Below, one piece after another: positions 28,164 to 37,949 of a stretch of 50,931 bases of DNA (position 1 is its first letter; each line of letters starts with the position of its first letter). Below the pieces are notes generated by a model, which saw only the letters and a program-made list of their open reading frames with translations, was not told the DNA's origin and ran no database searches. This DNA comes from Erysipelotrichaceae bacterium. GTDB taxonomy: Bacteria > Bacillota_I > Bacilli_A > RFN20 > CAG-826. The stretch spans positions 1-50,931 of the forward strand of contig DURD01000022.1 in NCBI GenBank assembly GCA_012837435.1. The letters run 5' to 3'. Made by a program: the position numbers and the translations under genes.

Positions 28164-29642
28164 ATGGCAAGCACTGATTTAGCGATACGTTTTACGGAAG
28201 ATAAATACGCTAGTAAAAACGAAGTAGCACAAGAACTTAAGATTACATCTGTCGATACTTTTTGGAGCAATATTTTAGCGTATCGCTCCCATTTTCATCA
28301 TTATTTATCTTTAAAAACTATCGAAAAAAATATGCTAGTTTTTTGTGGCTGTCCTTCTATTAATAATCTCGTTAATACTCTCGAGATGAAACTGATAAAA
28401 GTTAGCCGTGAATATATGGCCATCACTCCTAGTAGTAAGTCAGCTAAAAAAATCGAATACACTTTTAAAAAACAAATACTCAACGCCTTAAATGAATGCG
28501 AAGAATTAGCGGTGGGAGAAGACTTTATCGAAAGCGTTATAAGAGAGGAATTAATCAATACCATTCCCGCTAACATGGTGCTGGTAAATCATTTGGAAGC
28601 TTTAAACTACATTAAACGTAGTTATGTCAATAATATCAACGAAGATTTCCTCGCGGAACTATATGCTAAATTATTGGGGACTGAAGAATTGACCTCGTTT
28701 TATCGCATTTTTGAAGATAAAAACCCTGAACATCGCGTTTTAATCGATCGCATTTATACTTCCGCCCCCGTAAATCTCATCGAATCGATGATGAACAATC
28801 TTTTTTCCTTCATCGCTTCCTCAAATTTATCGCCATCTTTAAAAGCGGTGGTGGTATTTTTCTACGTCAATTATGTCAAACCATTTAGTCAGTATTCCGA
28901 AGAAATTGCCATTTTGATGGCGAAAGCGGTTTTAGCTCACGATGCTTTTGGAGAAGTAGCGGTCATTTTACCTATTGAAAAACTTCTTCTTTTACCTAAG
29001 GAAGAATCGGCGCGCGTCTACGTCGAAGTTCAAAAAACCACAGACATCACTTATTTTGTCGATTATATTTTCAAATATTTAGTTAAATATTGCGATAATT
29101 TCTTAGAAGATATCGCCGCCAACAAAGTGATGGAAATGCGCGAAGACTTCTATCGAACCGACGAAGTCGAACCAGTGCAAATTCCAAGCGATGAAGACGA
29201 AGAAACCATCGATTTATTTTCTTATGGCGAAGAACAAAGCTTACAAGAAACTAAAGAAGAAATTGTCGAAGAAAAGATTTTAGAAAAGCCAACACCAATT
29301 CTAGAAAAACAAGAAATACCGAAGAAAAAAACCGTAAAAGTAAAATATGTTCAGGAGGAATTAGCGGTTTCCTATATTCCAGTAGCGCTCGATGAAAAGC
29401 AAGCCGTTCTTTTAGAACAAGACCTAATGGAAAGAGACCCAGAACTTAGAAAAGGCGAAGCTAAGTTTTATGCTAGACATTGTACGAAAGGCAAAAAATA
29501 TACTATCGCTCAATATAAAAAGAGTTTAAAATGTGCTTATGAAACCGCTCGGACGGCCATGGATCATTTAGTAGAACTAAATTACTATCGAAAAGAAAAA
29601 GTCAAAAATAAGTACGTTTACATTCCAGTAGAAAGAGATTAA
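28164..29642 (+). CDS. Fic-fold protein with degenerate active site
   Basis: Segment APVNLIESMMNNLFSFI...LKAVVVFFYVNYVKPFSQYSEEIAILMAKAVLA aligns in pattern to Fic helices, but HPFxDGNGR is replaced by VKPFSQYSEE. Confidence 0.6.
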   Translation: MASTDLAIRFTEDKYASKNEVAQELKITSVDTFWSNILAYRSHFHHYLSLKTIEKNMLVFCGCPSINNLVNTLEMKLIKVSREYMAITPSSKSAKKIEYTFKKQILNALNECEELAVGEDFIESVIREELINTIPANMVLVNHLEALNYIKRSYVNNINEDFLAELYAKLLGTEELTSFYRIFEDKNPEHRVLIDRIYTSAPVNLIESMMNNLFSFIASSNLSPSLKAVVVFFYVNYVKPFSQYSEEIAILMAKAVLAHDAFGEVAVILPIEKLLLLPKEESARVYVEVQKTTDITYFVDYIFKYLVKYCDNFLEDIAANKVMEMREDFYRTDEVEPVQIPSDEDEETIDLFSYGEEQSLQETKEEIVEEKILEKPTPILEKQEIPKKKTVKVKYVQEELAVSYIPVALDEKQAVLLEQDLMERDPELRKGEAKFYARHCTKGKKYTIAQYKKSLKCAYETARTAMDHLVELNYYRKEKVKNKYVYIPVERD

Positions 29643-29653
29643 GGAGATCAGTT

Positions 29654-29866
29654 ATGCCCCCAGTAGTTATATTTCTTATCGTTGTCGCTGTCGCGGCAGT
29701 TATCGCTTTAGCAGCGTTTTTTATCTATCGCGCTTTGAGACCGCGTTTAAAAGAAGAAAAACCTTCAGAAGAAGAAATCTTGGAAGACGAAATGAAAAGA
29801 GTTCTTCAAGATGTTGCTGATGAAAAAACTTCTAAAGAAATTATTAACTATAAACAAGATGAGTAA
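29654..29866 (+). CDS. Small single-pass membrane protein
   Basis: Hydrophobic N-terminus followed by acidic tail; SD AAGGAG upstream. Confidence 0.6.
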   Translation: MPPVVIFLIVVAVAAVIALAAFFIYRALRPRLKEEKPSEEEILEDEMKRVLQDVADEKTSKEIINYKQDE

Positions 29867-30953
29867 TCAGGCAAAATCTTTATATATCCATATCCCATTT
29901 TGTGAAAAAATATGCGATTACTGCGACTTTACCAAGTTGCAGTATTTTCGTAATTTTGCTGTTCCTTATCTTGAATCTTTAAAAAAAGAATTGGATTTTT
30001 ATCAACCACACAGTCTTAGCACCATCTATGTCGGCGGGGGAACTCCAACGGCTCTCGAACTAGATTTATTCCAACAACTATTAGAGATAATCGCCCCCTT
30101 TTCTACCGGGGTTATAGAATATACATTTGAAGCTAATCCCGAATCTTTATCGAAAGAAAAAATCTCATTAATGAAACAATTCGGGGTCAATCGCGTGTCA
30201 TTGGGGGTCCAGACCACCGATGATAAAATATTAGCGGCCATCAACCGTTCGCATCGCTTTAAGGATGTGCAAACCGCCATTAACAATTTAAAAAAAGGAG
30301 GTATTGAAAACATCAATGTCGATTTAATTTTAGGTTTACCTTACGCGAGCAAGCGCCTATTAATTAAGGATTTAAATCGCATTTTATCCTTAGGTGTTAA
30401 GCATATATCCTGTTATTCTCTTACTGTTCATCCCCATACGGTTTTATATCGCAAAGGTTATCGCGAAATTGATGATGACATATTGCGAGAATATTATGAT
30501 ATCGTCGAAGAAATATTGACCAAAAATAATTATATCCACTATGAAGTATCGAATTATTGCCTTCCTTCTTTTGAATCTAAGCACAATTTAACATATTGGC
30601 GGAACGAGCATTATTACGGTGTGGGTTTAGGAACTTCTGGATATTTAGATAATGTCCGCTACAAGAATACCAAAAATCTAAATAAATATTTAAAGGGTCA
30701 ATATCTCGATGAAGAAGAAATTTTAAACGACCAAGATCGATTGTTTTATCAAATCATGCTCAATTTAAGAACGATAGAAGGTTTATCTCTAAAAGAGTTA
30801 AAAGAAGATTTTTCTTTGGATTTATATCAGCAAAAAAAAGACATTATTGATGAATTTATAAAACAAAAATACCTTTATACGGAAGGCGATTATTTAAAAC
30901 CTACCTACCAAGGAATGATGATTTTAGACGCGATTATATTAAAATTAATATAG
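29859..30953 (+). CDS. hemW: Radical SAM coproporphyrinogen III oxidase-like HemW
   Basis: LYIHIPFCEKICDYCDF, YVGGGTPTAL motifs. Likely ATG at 29859 (ORF track 29811). Confidence 0.92.
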   Translation: MSNQAKSLYIHIPFCEKICDYCDFTKLQYFRNFAVPYLESLKKELDFYQPHSLSTIYVGGGTPTALELDLFQQLLEIIAPFSTGVIEYTFEANPESLSKEKISLMKQFGVNRVSLGVQTTDDKILAAINRSHRFKDVQTAINNLKKGGIENINVDLILGLPYASKRLLIKDLNRILSLGVKHISCYSLTVHPHTVLYRKGYREIDDDILREYYDIVEEILTKNNYIHYEVSNYCLPSFESKHNLTYWRNEHYYGVGLGTSGYLDNVRYKNTKNLNKYLKGQYLDEEEILNDQDRLFYQIMLNLRTIEGLSLKELKEDFSLDLYQQKKDIIDEFIKQKYLYTEGDYLKPTYQGMMILDAIILKLI

Positions 30954-31011
30954 TTATAAGTGAGTAAAAGTGGTTTTTATGGGATAAAGTGCAAAAATTA
31001 GCAGATAATGC

Positions 31012-31039
31012 TTGACACTGCTAATGATTGCTTTAAAAT
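31012..31039 (+). promoter_or_regulatory. SigA-type promoter of hrcA operon
   Basis: TTGACA (31012-31017), 16-bp spacer, TAAAAT (31034-31039). Confidence 0.7.
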
Positions 31040-31043
31040 ATAC

Positions 31044-31070
31044 TTAGCACCCATACACCAAGAGTGCTAA
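31044..31070 (+). promoter_or_regulatory. CIRCE operator (HrcA binding site)
   Basis: TTAGCACCC-N9-GAGTGCTAA; one mismatch to TTAGCACTC-N9-GAGTGCTAA. Confidence 0.95.
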
Positions 31071-31085
31071 AAAAGGAGAAAAACC

Positions 31086-32126
31086 ATGGCTTTATCACGA
31101 AGTAATATAGTTCTAAAGTACATCGTTGAATATTTCATCAAAACCGCGCAACCCGTCGGTAGCCAAACGCTGATTGATGAATATAAACTTTCTTATTCTT
31201 CTGCAACAATTAGAAATGAAATGCACGCCCTAGAAAAAATGGGTTACATTGAAAAAACCCATTCTTCAAGTGGAAGGGTTCCCAGTACCAAGGGATATCG
31301 CTATTACTGTGAAAATTTAAGAGATGGTACGGTCAATGAACAGCTAAAAAACAGCATTCAATCCGTTCTCGACCAAAAAATTAAATCCATTGAAGAAGTA
31401 ATTAAAGAGAGTTGCGAAATATTGTCTCACATGACCAATTTGGTGACGGTAGTGATGGGGCCGGATGAAAGAGAAGAGAAATTGGCGTCAATCCAAATGA
31501 TCCAAATTTCTAATAACTCAATAACCGCCATATTCGTTACCGATAAGGGCTATGTAGAAAATAAGACATTTATTGTTCCAGAAAATATCTCAGCCAAAGA
31601 AGTGGTTTCCTGTGTTTCTCTACTAAACGATCGCTTAAAAGGTACGCCAATTGTCGATTTAGTGGAAAAAACCGAAGCTTTGAAACCTATTCTCAGTGAA
31701 TATATTGTCGGTCATGACTTAGTTTATCAAGCTTTGCTTGAAACTTTCGTGCGTTTCGCTTCCGATCGTTTGAGTTTATATGGACGCGATGAATTATTCA
31801 CTCATGAGGAATATAAAAACGACGTAGAGAAGCTTGAAAAAATATTTAAGTTATTGAGCAACCAATCGCTTTTAAAAGAAGTTAAAAGAGAAATCAGAGA
31901 AGATGAAAGAGGACGTGTCCTCCGCATCGGCGATCTCCGCGATAATCCTGATGTCTCTATGGTTTCTGCGAGAATTAATCTCGGTCAAGATGGAGAAAGC
32001 GCGATTGCCCTTCTCGGTCCGACGCGCATTGATTATGACCAAGCACTTTCGGCGCTTGATTATATCGCAAAAACCTTAACTGATTACTTTAATGACATCA
32101 ACAAAGGAGGGCAAGGAGATGCCTAA
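31086..32126 (+). CDS. hrcA: Heat-inducible transcription repressor HrcA
   Basis: N-terminal winged helix with SYSSATIRNEM and SSGRVPSTKGYRYY; follows CIRCE. Confidence 0.96.
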   Translation: MALSRSNIVLKYIVEYFIKTAQPVGSQTLIDEYKLSYSSATIRNEMHALEKMGYIEKTHSSSGRVPSTKGYRYYCENLRDGTVNEQLKNSIQSVLDQKIKSIEEVIKESCEILSHMTNLVTVVMGPDEREEKLASIQMIQISNNSITAIFVTDKGYVENKTFIVPENISAKEVVSCVSLLNDRLKGTPIVDLVEKTEALKPILSEYIVGHDLVYQALLETFVRFASDRLSLYGRDELFTHEEYKNDVEKLEKIFKLLSNQSLLKEVKREIREDERGRVLRIGDLRDNPDVSMVSARINLGQDGESAIALLGPTRIDYDQALSALDYIAKTLTDYFNDINKGGQGDA

Positions 32127-32700
32127 AGAAAACGAAAATCTTAACGAAATCAAAGAAGAAAAAGCCAAAGACAAGAAAAAAGTCAAAGCTTTAGAAGAAA
32201 AAATTGAGAAGCTCAAAAGTGATGTTGAGCACTGGAAAAATGAATATTATCGGGCCTACGCCGATACGAAAAACTTGAGAAAGAGTTTAGAAAAAGAATA
32301 TTCAGAAGCTCTCAAGTATCGCTCAATTGGATTTATCGAAGGACTATTACCGATACTCGATAGTTTCCATACGGCATTAGGAAACGAAATCACTAGTCCA
32401 GAATTAAAAAATTATCTCGTCGGTTTTCAATTCATTTATCGCAATTTGGTCGGTGCATTAGAAAGCGAAGGGGTAACAGAAATCGCTCCTAAGGTAGGAG
32501 ATAAATTCTCGGCGGACACTATGAATGCCGTCGATACTACTGAACAAGATGGAGAAGAAAATCTTGTGACCAAGGTCCATCGCAATGGTTATAAGTTACA
32601 TAATCGTCTCATCAGACCCTCGATGGTTTCGGTCAGTAAAAATAAAAATAGTGAAAATCAAGATAGCAATGAAGATTGCATAGTAGAAGCGGAAGCTTAA
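32119..32700 (+). CDS. grpE: Nucleotide exchange factor GrpE
   Basis: Coiled coil, RAYADTKNLRKSLEKE, HRNGYKLHNRLIRPSMVSVSK; SD AAGGAG before ATG 32119 (ORF track 32092). Confidence 0.95.
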   Translation: MPKENENLNEIKEEKAKDKKKVKALEEKIEKLKSDVEHWKNEYYRAYADTKNLRKSLEKEYSEALKYRSIGFIEGLLPILDSFHTALGNEITSPELKNYLVGFQFIYRNLVGALESEGVTEIAPKVGDKFSADTMNAVDTTEQDGEENLVTKVHRNGYKLHNRLIRPSMVSVSKNKNSENQDSNEDCIVEAEA

Positions 32701-32715
32701 AAAGGAGAAAATCAA

Positions 32716-34554
32716 ATGGCAAAAGAAATTATCTTAGGTATTGACTTAGGTACCACAAATTCCGTCGTCAGCTATTTGCAAGCGGACGGCACAGTCAAAG
32801 TTATTCCCAATCCAGAAGGGACAATAACCACCCCGTCCATCGTTGCCTTTAAGGCTAGCGGTGAAGAAATTGTCGGCAACGCTGCCAAAAGACAGGCAGT
32901 TACCAATCCCGACACCGTTTTATCCGTGAAAAGAATCATGGGTAAACCAGAAAAGATTAATATCAAATGTGTGAATAAAACTTTTACACCTCAAGAAATT
33001 TCTGCAAAAATCTTGGCTTATATGAGAAAGTATGCAGAAGCACATCTCGGTCAAAAAGTGGAAAAAGCTGTCATTACTGTTCCAGCTTATTTTAACGATG
33101 CGCAAAGACAAGCGACTAAAGATGCCGGCCAAATTGCCGGTCTCGATGTCGTAAGAATTATCAACGAACCTACCGCCGCGGCTTTAGCCTATGGCTTAGA
33201 AAACGACAAGAGCGAAAAAATCTTAGTTTTCGACTTAGGTGGTGGGACGTTTGACGTTTCCATTTTGGATATTGGAGACGGCACTTTTGAAGTCATTTCG
33301 ACAGCGGGAGATAACAAACTCGGTGGTGATGACTGGGATCAGGTTATCGCCGATTGGGTCAAAGCTCAAATTAAGAGCCAATCCAACGTCGACATTACAG
33401 ATAAAGGTTCATTGCAAAGAATTAGAGAAGCTTCTGAAAAAGCTAAAATTGAACTTTCGGCTTCGATGGAAACGGTCATCTCGTTACCTTTTATCTCTAT
33501 GACTTCGTCTGGTCCAGTTAACTTTGAAATTAGTCTCACGAGAGCAAAATTCCAAGATTTAACAAGACATCTCTTGAAGAGATGTGAAGAACCGGTGAGA
33601 CGGGCTTTAAGCGACGCGAACATCTCGGCAAAAGATCTCAATCAAGTCCTATTGATTGGAGGTTCAATTCGTATGCCAGCGGTCCAAGAATTGGTTGCTA
33701 AGTTAACCGGTAAAAAGCCTAACTTAAGCGTCAACCCCGATGAAGCCGTGTCTATCGGTGCAGCCTATCAAGGCGGAATCGTCGCGGGCGATGTGAAAGA
33801 CGTTATCCTTTTAGACGTCACACCTTTAACCCTCGGTATTGAAACTTTAGGGGGAGTTATGACTTCATTAATTCCCAGAAATACTACGATTCCTACGACT
33901 AAGAGTCAAATATTCTCTACCGCAGCGGACAATCAACCGGCGGTGGATATCATGGTTTATCAAGGGGAAAGACCGATGGCGAGCGATAACAAATTGTTAG
34001 GCCATTTCCAACTGACAGGAATCAAACCTGCAAGACGGGGGCAACCTCGTATCGAAGTGACATTTTCTATCGACGTCAACGGCATTGTGAAAGTCAGCGC
34101 CAAAGACTTGGATACCCAAAAAGAACAAAATATTACCATTTCTGGTAGCACCGGACTTTCTAAAGAAGATATCGATCGAATGGTCAAGGAAGCCGAAGAA
34201 AATGCGGAAGCTGATAACAAGCGCAGAGAAAATGTTGAACTTCGCAACAAAGCAGAATCCTTTATCAACGACATCGACATCGCTATGCAAGAAAAAGGTG
34301 AGAGTATGGATGCTTCTCAAAAAGAACAAACACAAAAATTGCGTGATGAATTAAAGACCGCTTTAGATAACGACGATATGGAAACTGTTAGAAAACGCAT
34401 CGACGAGTTGGAAAAAGCCGCGGCTTATATGCAGCAACAACAAGCTCAAGCCTCTCATGAAGCGGAGGCTGATTCAAACAACAAAGCGGATGAGGCAAGT
34501 CCCGGTAGTAATCCCGATGATGTCATCGATGCTGATTTTACAAAAAACAACTAA
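32716..34554 (+). CDS. dnaK: Chaperone DnaK
   Basis: [39 protein letters not shown]. Confidence 0.98.
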   Translation: MAKEIILGIDLGTTNSVVSYLQADGTVKVIPNPEGTITTPSIVAFKASGEEIVGNAAKRQAVTNPDTVLSVKRIMGKPEKINIKCVNKTFTPQEISAKILAYMRKYAEAHLGQKVEKAVITVPAYFNDAQRQATKDAGQIAGLDVVRIINEPTAAALAYGLENDKSEKILVFDLGGGTFDVSILDIGDGTFEVISTAGDNKLGGDDWDQVIADWVKAQIKSQSNVDITDKGSLQRIREASEKAKIELSASMETVISLPFISMTSSGPVNFEISLTRAKFQDLTRHLLKRCEEPVRRALSDANISAKDLNQVLLIGGSIRMPAVQELVAKLTGKKPNLSVNPDEAVSIGAAYQGGIVAGDVKDVILLDVTPLTLGIETLGGVMTSLIPRNTTIPTTKSQIFSTAADNQPAVDIMVYQGERPMASDNKLLGHFQLTGIKPARRGQPRIEVTFSIDVNGIVKVSAKDLDTQKEQNITISGSTGLSKEDIDRMVKEAEENAEADNKRRENVELRNKAESFINDIDIAMQEKGESMDASQKEQTQKLRDELKTALDNDDMETVRKRIDELEKAAAYMQQQQAQASHEAEADSNNKADEASPGSNPDDVIDADFTKNN

Positions 34555-34578
34555 TTATTTTTGAATAAATTCTATTAG

Positions 34579-34602
34579 ATATAGGGGCTTATGCCCCTAT
34601 AT
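34579..34602 (+). other. Stable hairpin in dnaK-dnaJ intergenic region (no U tract)
   Basis: ATATAGGGGC-TTAT-GCCCCTATAT, perfect 10-bp stem. Confidence 0.8.
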
Positions 34603-34625
34603 GCTTGTAGAAAGAAAGGGACATC

Positions 34626-35759
34626 ATGGCAGAAAAAAGAGATCTTTATGAAATATTAGGTATAAAAAAATCTGCTTCCAAAGACGCGATAAAAAGCGCT
34701 TATCGCAAGCTAGCTAAAAAATATCATCCCGACAACAAAGAAACGGGCAACGAACATAAATTCAAAGAAGTGCAAGAAGCTTACGATATTCTTTACGACG
34801 ATCAAAAAAGAAGCGCTTACGACCAATTCGGTTTTGCGGCCTTTGAACAAGGAGCGGGCGCTCCCGGAAGCAATCCTTTTGAAGGAGGCTTTGGCTTTAG
34901 CAGCGACACGATGGATTTTGGCGATATCTTCTCCTCATTTTTTGGAGGTGGCTCTCGTCGGACCTCTAGAGCGAGCAGTGGTCCAAGAAGAGGAAACGAC
35001 ACTATCATCCGCGCTAAAGTGAATTTCATGGACACCATTTTAGGTCGCGATATCGAAATTCCTCTTTCGGTCGACGAAAATTGTTCTAGTTGTAATGGAA
35101 CGGGCGCTAAAAGCCCGAGCGATATTCAAACTTGTCCGCAATGCAATGGCCGAGGCTACGTTACCACTCAAAGAAGGAGTTTGTTCGGCATGATTGAACA
35201 GGAAGAAGTTTGCCCTCGCTGTGATGGAAAAGGCAAAATTATCCTCAACTCTTGTCCTAGATGCAATGGCCGAGGTTTTAATCGCGTCAAAAAAAATGTC
35301 AAGGTTCACGTTATTGCCGGCATTAACAACGGCCAACAAATTCGCGTTCAAGGTATGGGTGGTCGAGGCATTAATGGGGGGAAAAATGGCGACTTATTCG
35401 TCGAAATCAATATTAAACCGCACGAATTTTTCAAAAGAGATGGCAATGACATCCATTTAGATTTGCCGATTGATTTCTTCGACGCTATCTTAGGAGTCAC
35501 TGTCGATGTTCCTACGGTTTACGGGGAAGCTTCTTTAAACATTCCCAGTGGCATTCAACCTGGCCAAACTCTACGAATGCGCGGTCAGGGTGTCAAAGAT
35601 TTAAGGACGGGAAAACCCGGCGATCAATATGTCCATTTAGATGTTAAAATGCCTAGTTCTTTAAATAGACAGCAAAAAGATTTACTGAAACAATATCGCG
35701 AATCGATTAAAAAAGATGACTCATCTCTCGAAAAATTTAAGAAAAAGTTCAAAAATTAA
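34626..35759 (+). CDS. dnaJ: Chaperone DnaJ
   Basis: J-domain YHPD, four CxxCxGxG-type zinc repeats. Confidence 0.97.
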   Translation: MAEKRDLYEILGIKKSASKDAIKSAYRKLAKKYHPDNKETGNEHKFKEVQEAYDILYDDQKRSAYDQFGFAAFEQGAGAPGSNPFEGGFGFSSDTMDFGDIFSSFFGGGSRRTSRASSGPRRGNDTIIRAKVNFMDTILGRDIEIPLSVDENCSSCNGTGAKSPSDIQTCPQCNGRGYVTTQRRSLFGMIEQEEVCPRCDGKGKIILNSCPRCNGRGFNRVKKNVKVHVIAGINNGQQIRVQGMGGRGINGGKNGDLFVEINIKPHEFFKRDGNDIHLDLPIDFFDAILGVTVDVPTVYGEASLNIPSGIQPGQTLRMRGQGVKDLRTGKPGDQYVHLDVKMPSSLNRQQKDLLKQYRESIKKDDSSLEKFKKKFKN

Positions 35760-35780
35760 ACCTTCTATTGAAGGTTTTTT
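35758..35780 (+). terminator. Rho-independent terminator after dnaJ
   Basis: AAACCTTC-tatt-GAAGGTTT with T tract. Confidence 0.85.
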
Positions 35781-35827
35781 GTTAAATTTAAAATAATATT
35801 ATTTTTTTTAGACAAATTTCAACTTCC

Positions 35828-35850
35828 CCTCCTATTGGTATATTAGGAGG
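35828..35850 (+). promoter_or_regulatory. Hairpin sequestering SD of the C39-like gene
   Basis: CCTCCTA (35828-35834) / TAGGAGG (35844-35850); right arm is the SD of ATG 35857. Confidence 0.6.
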
Positions 35851-35856
35851 TTTTAA

Positions 35857-37056
35857 ATGCTATACATTCCACAAATTACCAAAGAAGGCTGTGGCATAGC
35901 TTGTCTAAAAATGCTTTTGGCCATTGTTCAGAAGGACGAAAATTATCTCTATTTAGATGAGGATGAAAAACACGGAGCATATTCTTATAAAGATCTTTCC
36001 CTCATCGCTGAGAGATATGGTGTGACTTTAATCGGTATCAAAATTGAAGATAAAGACGATTTAAATCACTTCAAAGAATTCCCTATGATCTTGACCATAG
36101 TCAATCCCGATGAAACTTCACATGCTATTTTGATCAGTAAAAGAAAAGGAAATCGTGTGAAGGTACATGATCCCGCGAAAGGTGTTTATTGGCAAAATAT
36201 CAAGAAATTAATCCTTAGATGGGACGGAACCGCGCTCGCAGTTAAACAGTTTGAAAAACAACCTTATGAAAAAATAATCATCGATACCAAGGATAACAAA
36301 AGTGATTTTGTTTCTTATGTTTTACAAACTTTAATCGCGGTATTTATTGCGCTAGCGACATTTTTTATCAAACCGAACAGTTCTTATTTATGGCCAATGA
36401 TTTTTGCCGTCTTAAGTTTATTGGCTGAAATTTTGCTAAGAACCACATTATTAAAAAGAATGCAGAGATGCGATAAATACCTTCGTCGTTTTTTACCGTA
36501 TGTTCACCCGGATGACTATTATGAATACTTTAAAAGAAGTCAAGAGTATAAAAGGAGTTCACTGACAATGACCCTAAACTTTATCTTCTATCTATTGGTA
36601 GTGGTTTTAATTATTACGATTTCGCTTTTTAATTCTTTATTACTAATCATTCTAATCGCGGCGTCTTTGTTAGCCGCTTATCTCGATGTTTTCTTTTTTA
36701 CCCCTTATAAAAAAAGCATCGGCAAAGATATCGAAAACGAGGAACGCGCTTTGCAGAATGAAAAAGTATTAGAAGGTGTGGAATTGAAGGTTAAAACAAT
36801 GGAAGTAAAATCTTATCGCTATGCCTATCTTGAAATAGCTAAAAAGATTATCGTCTCAGTTTTATTTGTTTTTTCGAGTGTTTTAGTGAGTATTTTTGAA
36901 AAGAGTTTCTTTCTCACTAATATTATTTTCTACACTTGTATGAGTCTATTGCTTTACCAATCCTTGACCCCCTTATTTTCTTATGACTATCGAATGGAAG
37001 AAAATTTAGGGAACAAGGCGCGAGTAAACAACATGATTCATCAAAAGATGAAATAA
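35857..37056 (+). CDS. C39-type cysteine peptidase domain fused to transmembrane region, no ABC ATPase
   Basis: QITKEGCGIACLKMLL, ...SHAILIS..., VHDPAKG (Cys-His-Asp) followed by several TM segments; ORF ends without Walker motifs. Confidence 0.75.
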   Translation: MLYIPQITKEGCGIACLKMLLAIVQKDENYLYLDEDEKHGAYSYKDLSLIAERYGVTLIGIKIEDKDDLNHFKEFPMILTIVNPDETSHAILISKRKGNRVKVHDPAKGVYWQNIKKLILRWDGTALAVKQFEKQPYEKIIIDTKDNKSDFVSYVLQTLIAVFIALATFFIKPNSSYLWPMIFAVLSLLAEILLRTTLLKRMQRCDKYLRRFLPYVHPDDYYEYFKRSQEYKRSSLTMTLNFIFYLLVVVLIITISLFNSLLLIILIAASLLAAYLDVFFFTPYKKSIGKDIENEERALQNEKVLEGVELKVKTMEVKSYRYAYLEIAKKIIVSVLFVFSSVLVSIFEKSFFLTNIIFYTCMSLLLYQSLTPLFSYDYRMEENLGNKARVNNMIHQKMK

Positions 37057-37092
37057 TTAGTAATAACCGCTAGATAATGATATGATTATCGC

Positions 37093-37548
37093 ATGGAACT
37101 TGACTTTAATTCGTGCGATGAATCGTTTAATCACTATCGAGAAACATACGAAAAATTACTAAAAAAGACTTTAGAGCATTTAGCCTTGAACTTTAATCCT
37201 TTTCTCAGTGTGACTCTCGTTGATAACGACTTTATTCAAAAAATAAATTGCACCTATCGTCATATCGATCGTCCCACTGATGTCATATCTTTCGCCTTTA
37301 TTGATGACAGTAGTGATAAGGATAAAGTTCTCCACTCTGGCACAAATGTCGTTCTCGGTGAAATCTACATCTCTTTAGATCAAGCCAAAAGGCAAGCCCA
37401 GAGTTACGGTCATAGCCTCGATAGAGAATTAAAATTCCTTTTCGTCCATGGATTATTGCATCTTCTTGGCTATGACCACACGACAGAAAAAGATGAAAAA
37501 GTCATGTTTTCTTTGCAAGACGAAATCTTGCCATCAGGTGTTTTATGA
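37093..37548 (+). CDS. ybeY: Endoribonuclease YbeY
   Basis: RPTDVISFAF, HGLLHLLGYDH. Confidence 0.95.
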   Translation: MELDFNSCDESFNHYRETYEKLLKKTLEHLALNFNPFLSVTLVDNDFIQKINCTYRHIDRPTDVISFAFIDDSSDKDKVLHSGTNVVLGEIYISLDQAKRQAQSYGHSLDRELKFLFVHGLLHLLGYDHTTEKDEKVMFSLQDEILPSGVL

Positions 37549-37949
37549 ATGTCCAAGAATTAATCGAAAAAGCTAAAGAAGCAAGAAAATGGTCTTACTG
37601 CCCTTATTCAAATTTTGCTGTCGGTTCCGCTTTACTATGTAAAGATGGTCAAGTGTTTTATGGCGCGAATATCGAAAATTCTTCTTATTCTCTTTCGATG
37701 TGCGCCGAGCGCAACGCTTTATATAACGCTTTGATGCACGGCTATAAAAAAGAAGATTTCTTAGCGTTAGCCGTGGTGGCCGACACCCCTCGAGCCTGCG
37801 CCATGTGTGGAGCTTGCCGTCAAGTTTTTAGTGAACTATTCCCCGCGGAGGGAAAAATATATTTAGCCAATGTCGAAGGTTCAGTGATAGAAACCGATAT
37901 TTCTCAATTACTTCCCTATGCTTTTTCTAGCGAGGATCTAAAAAAATGA
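37545..37949 (+). CDS. cdd: Cytidine deaminase
   Basis: CAERNAL, PRACAMCGACRQV. Confidence 0.95.
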   Translation: MNVQELIEKAKEARKWSYCPYSNFAVGSALLCKDGQVFYGANIENSSYSLSMCAERNALYNALMHGYKKEDFLALAVVADTPRACAMCGACRQVFSELFPAEGKIYLANVEGSVIETDISQLLPYAFSSEDLKK

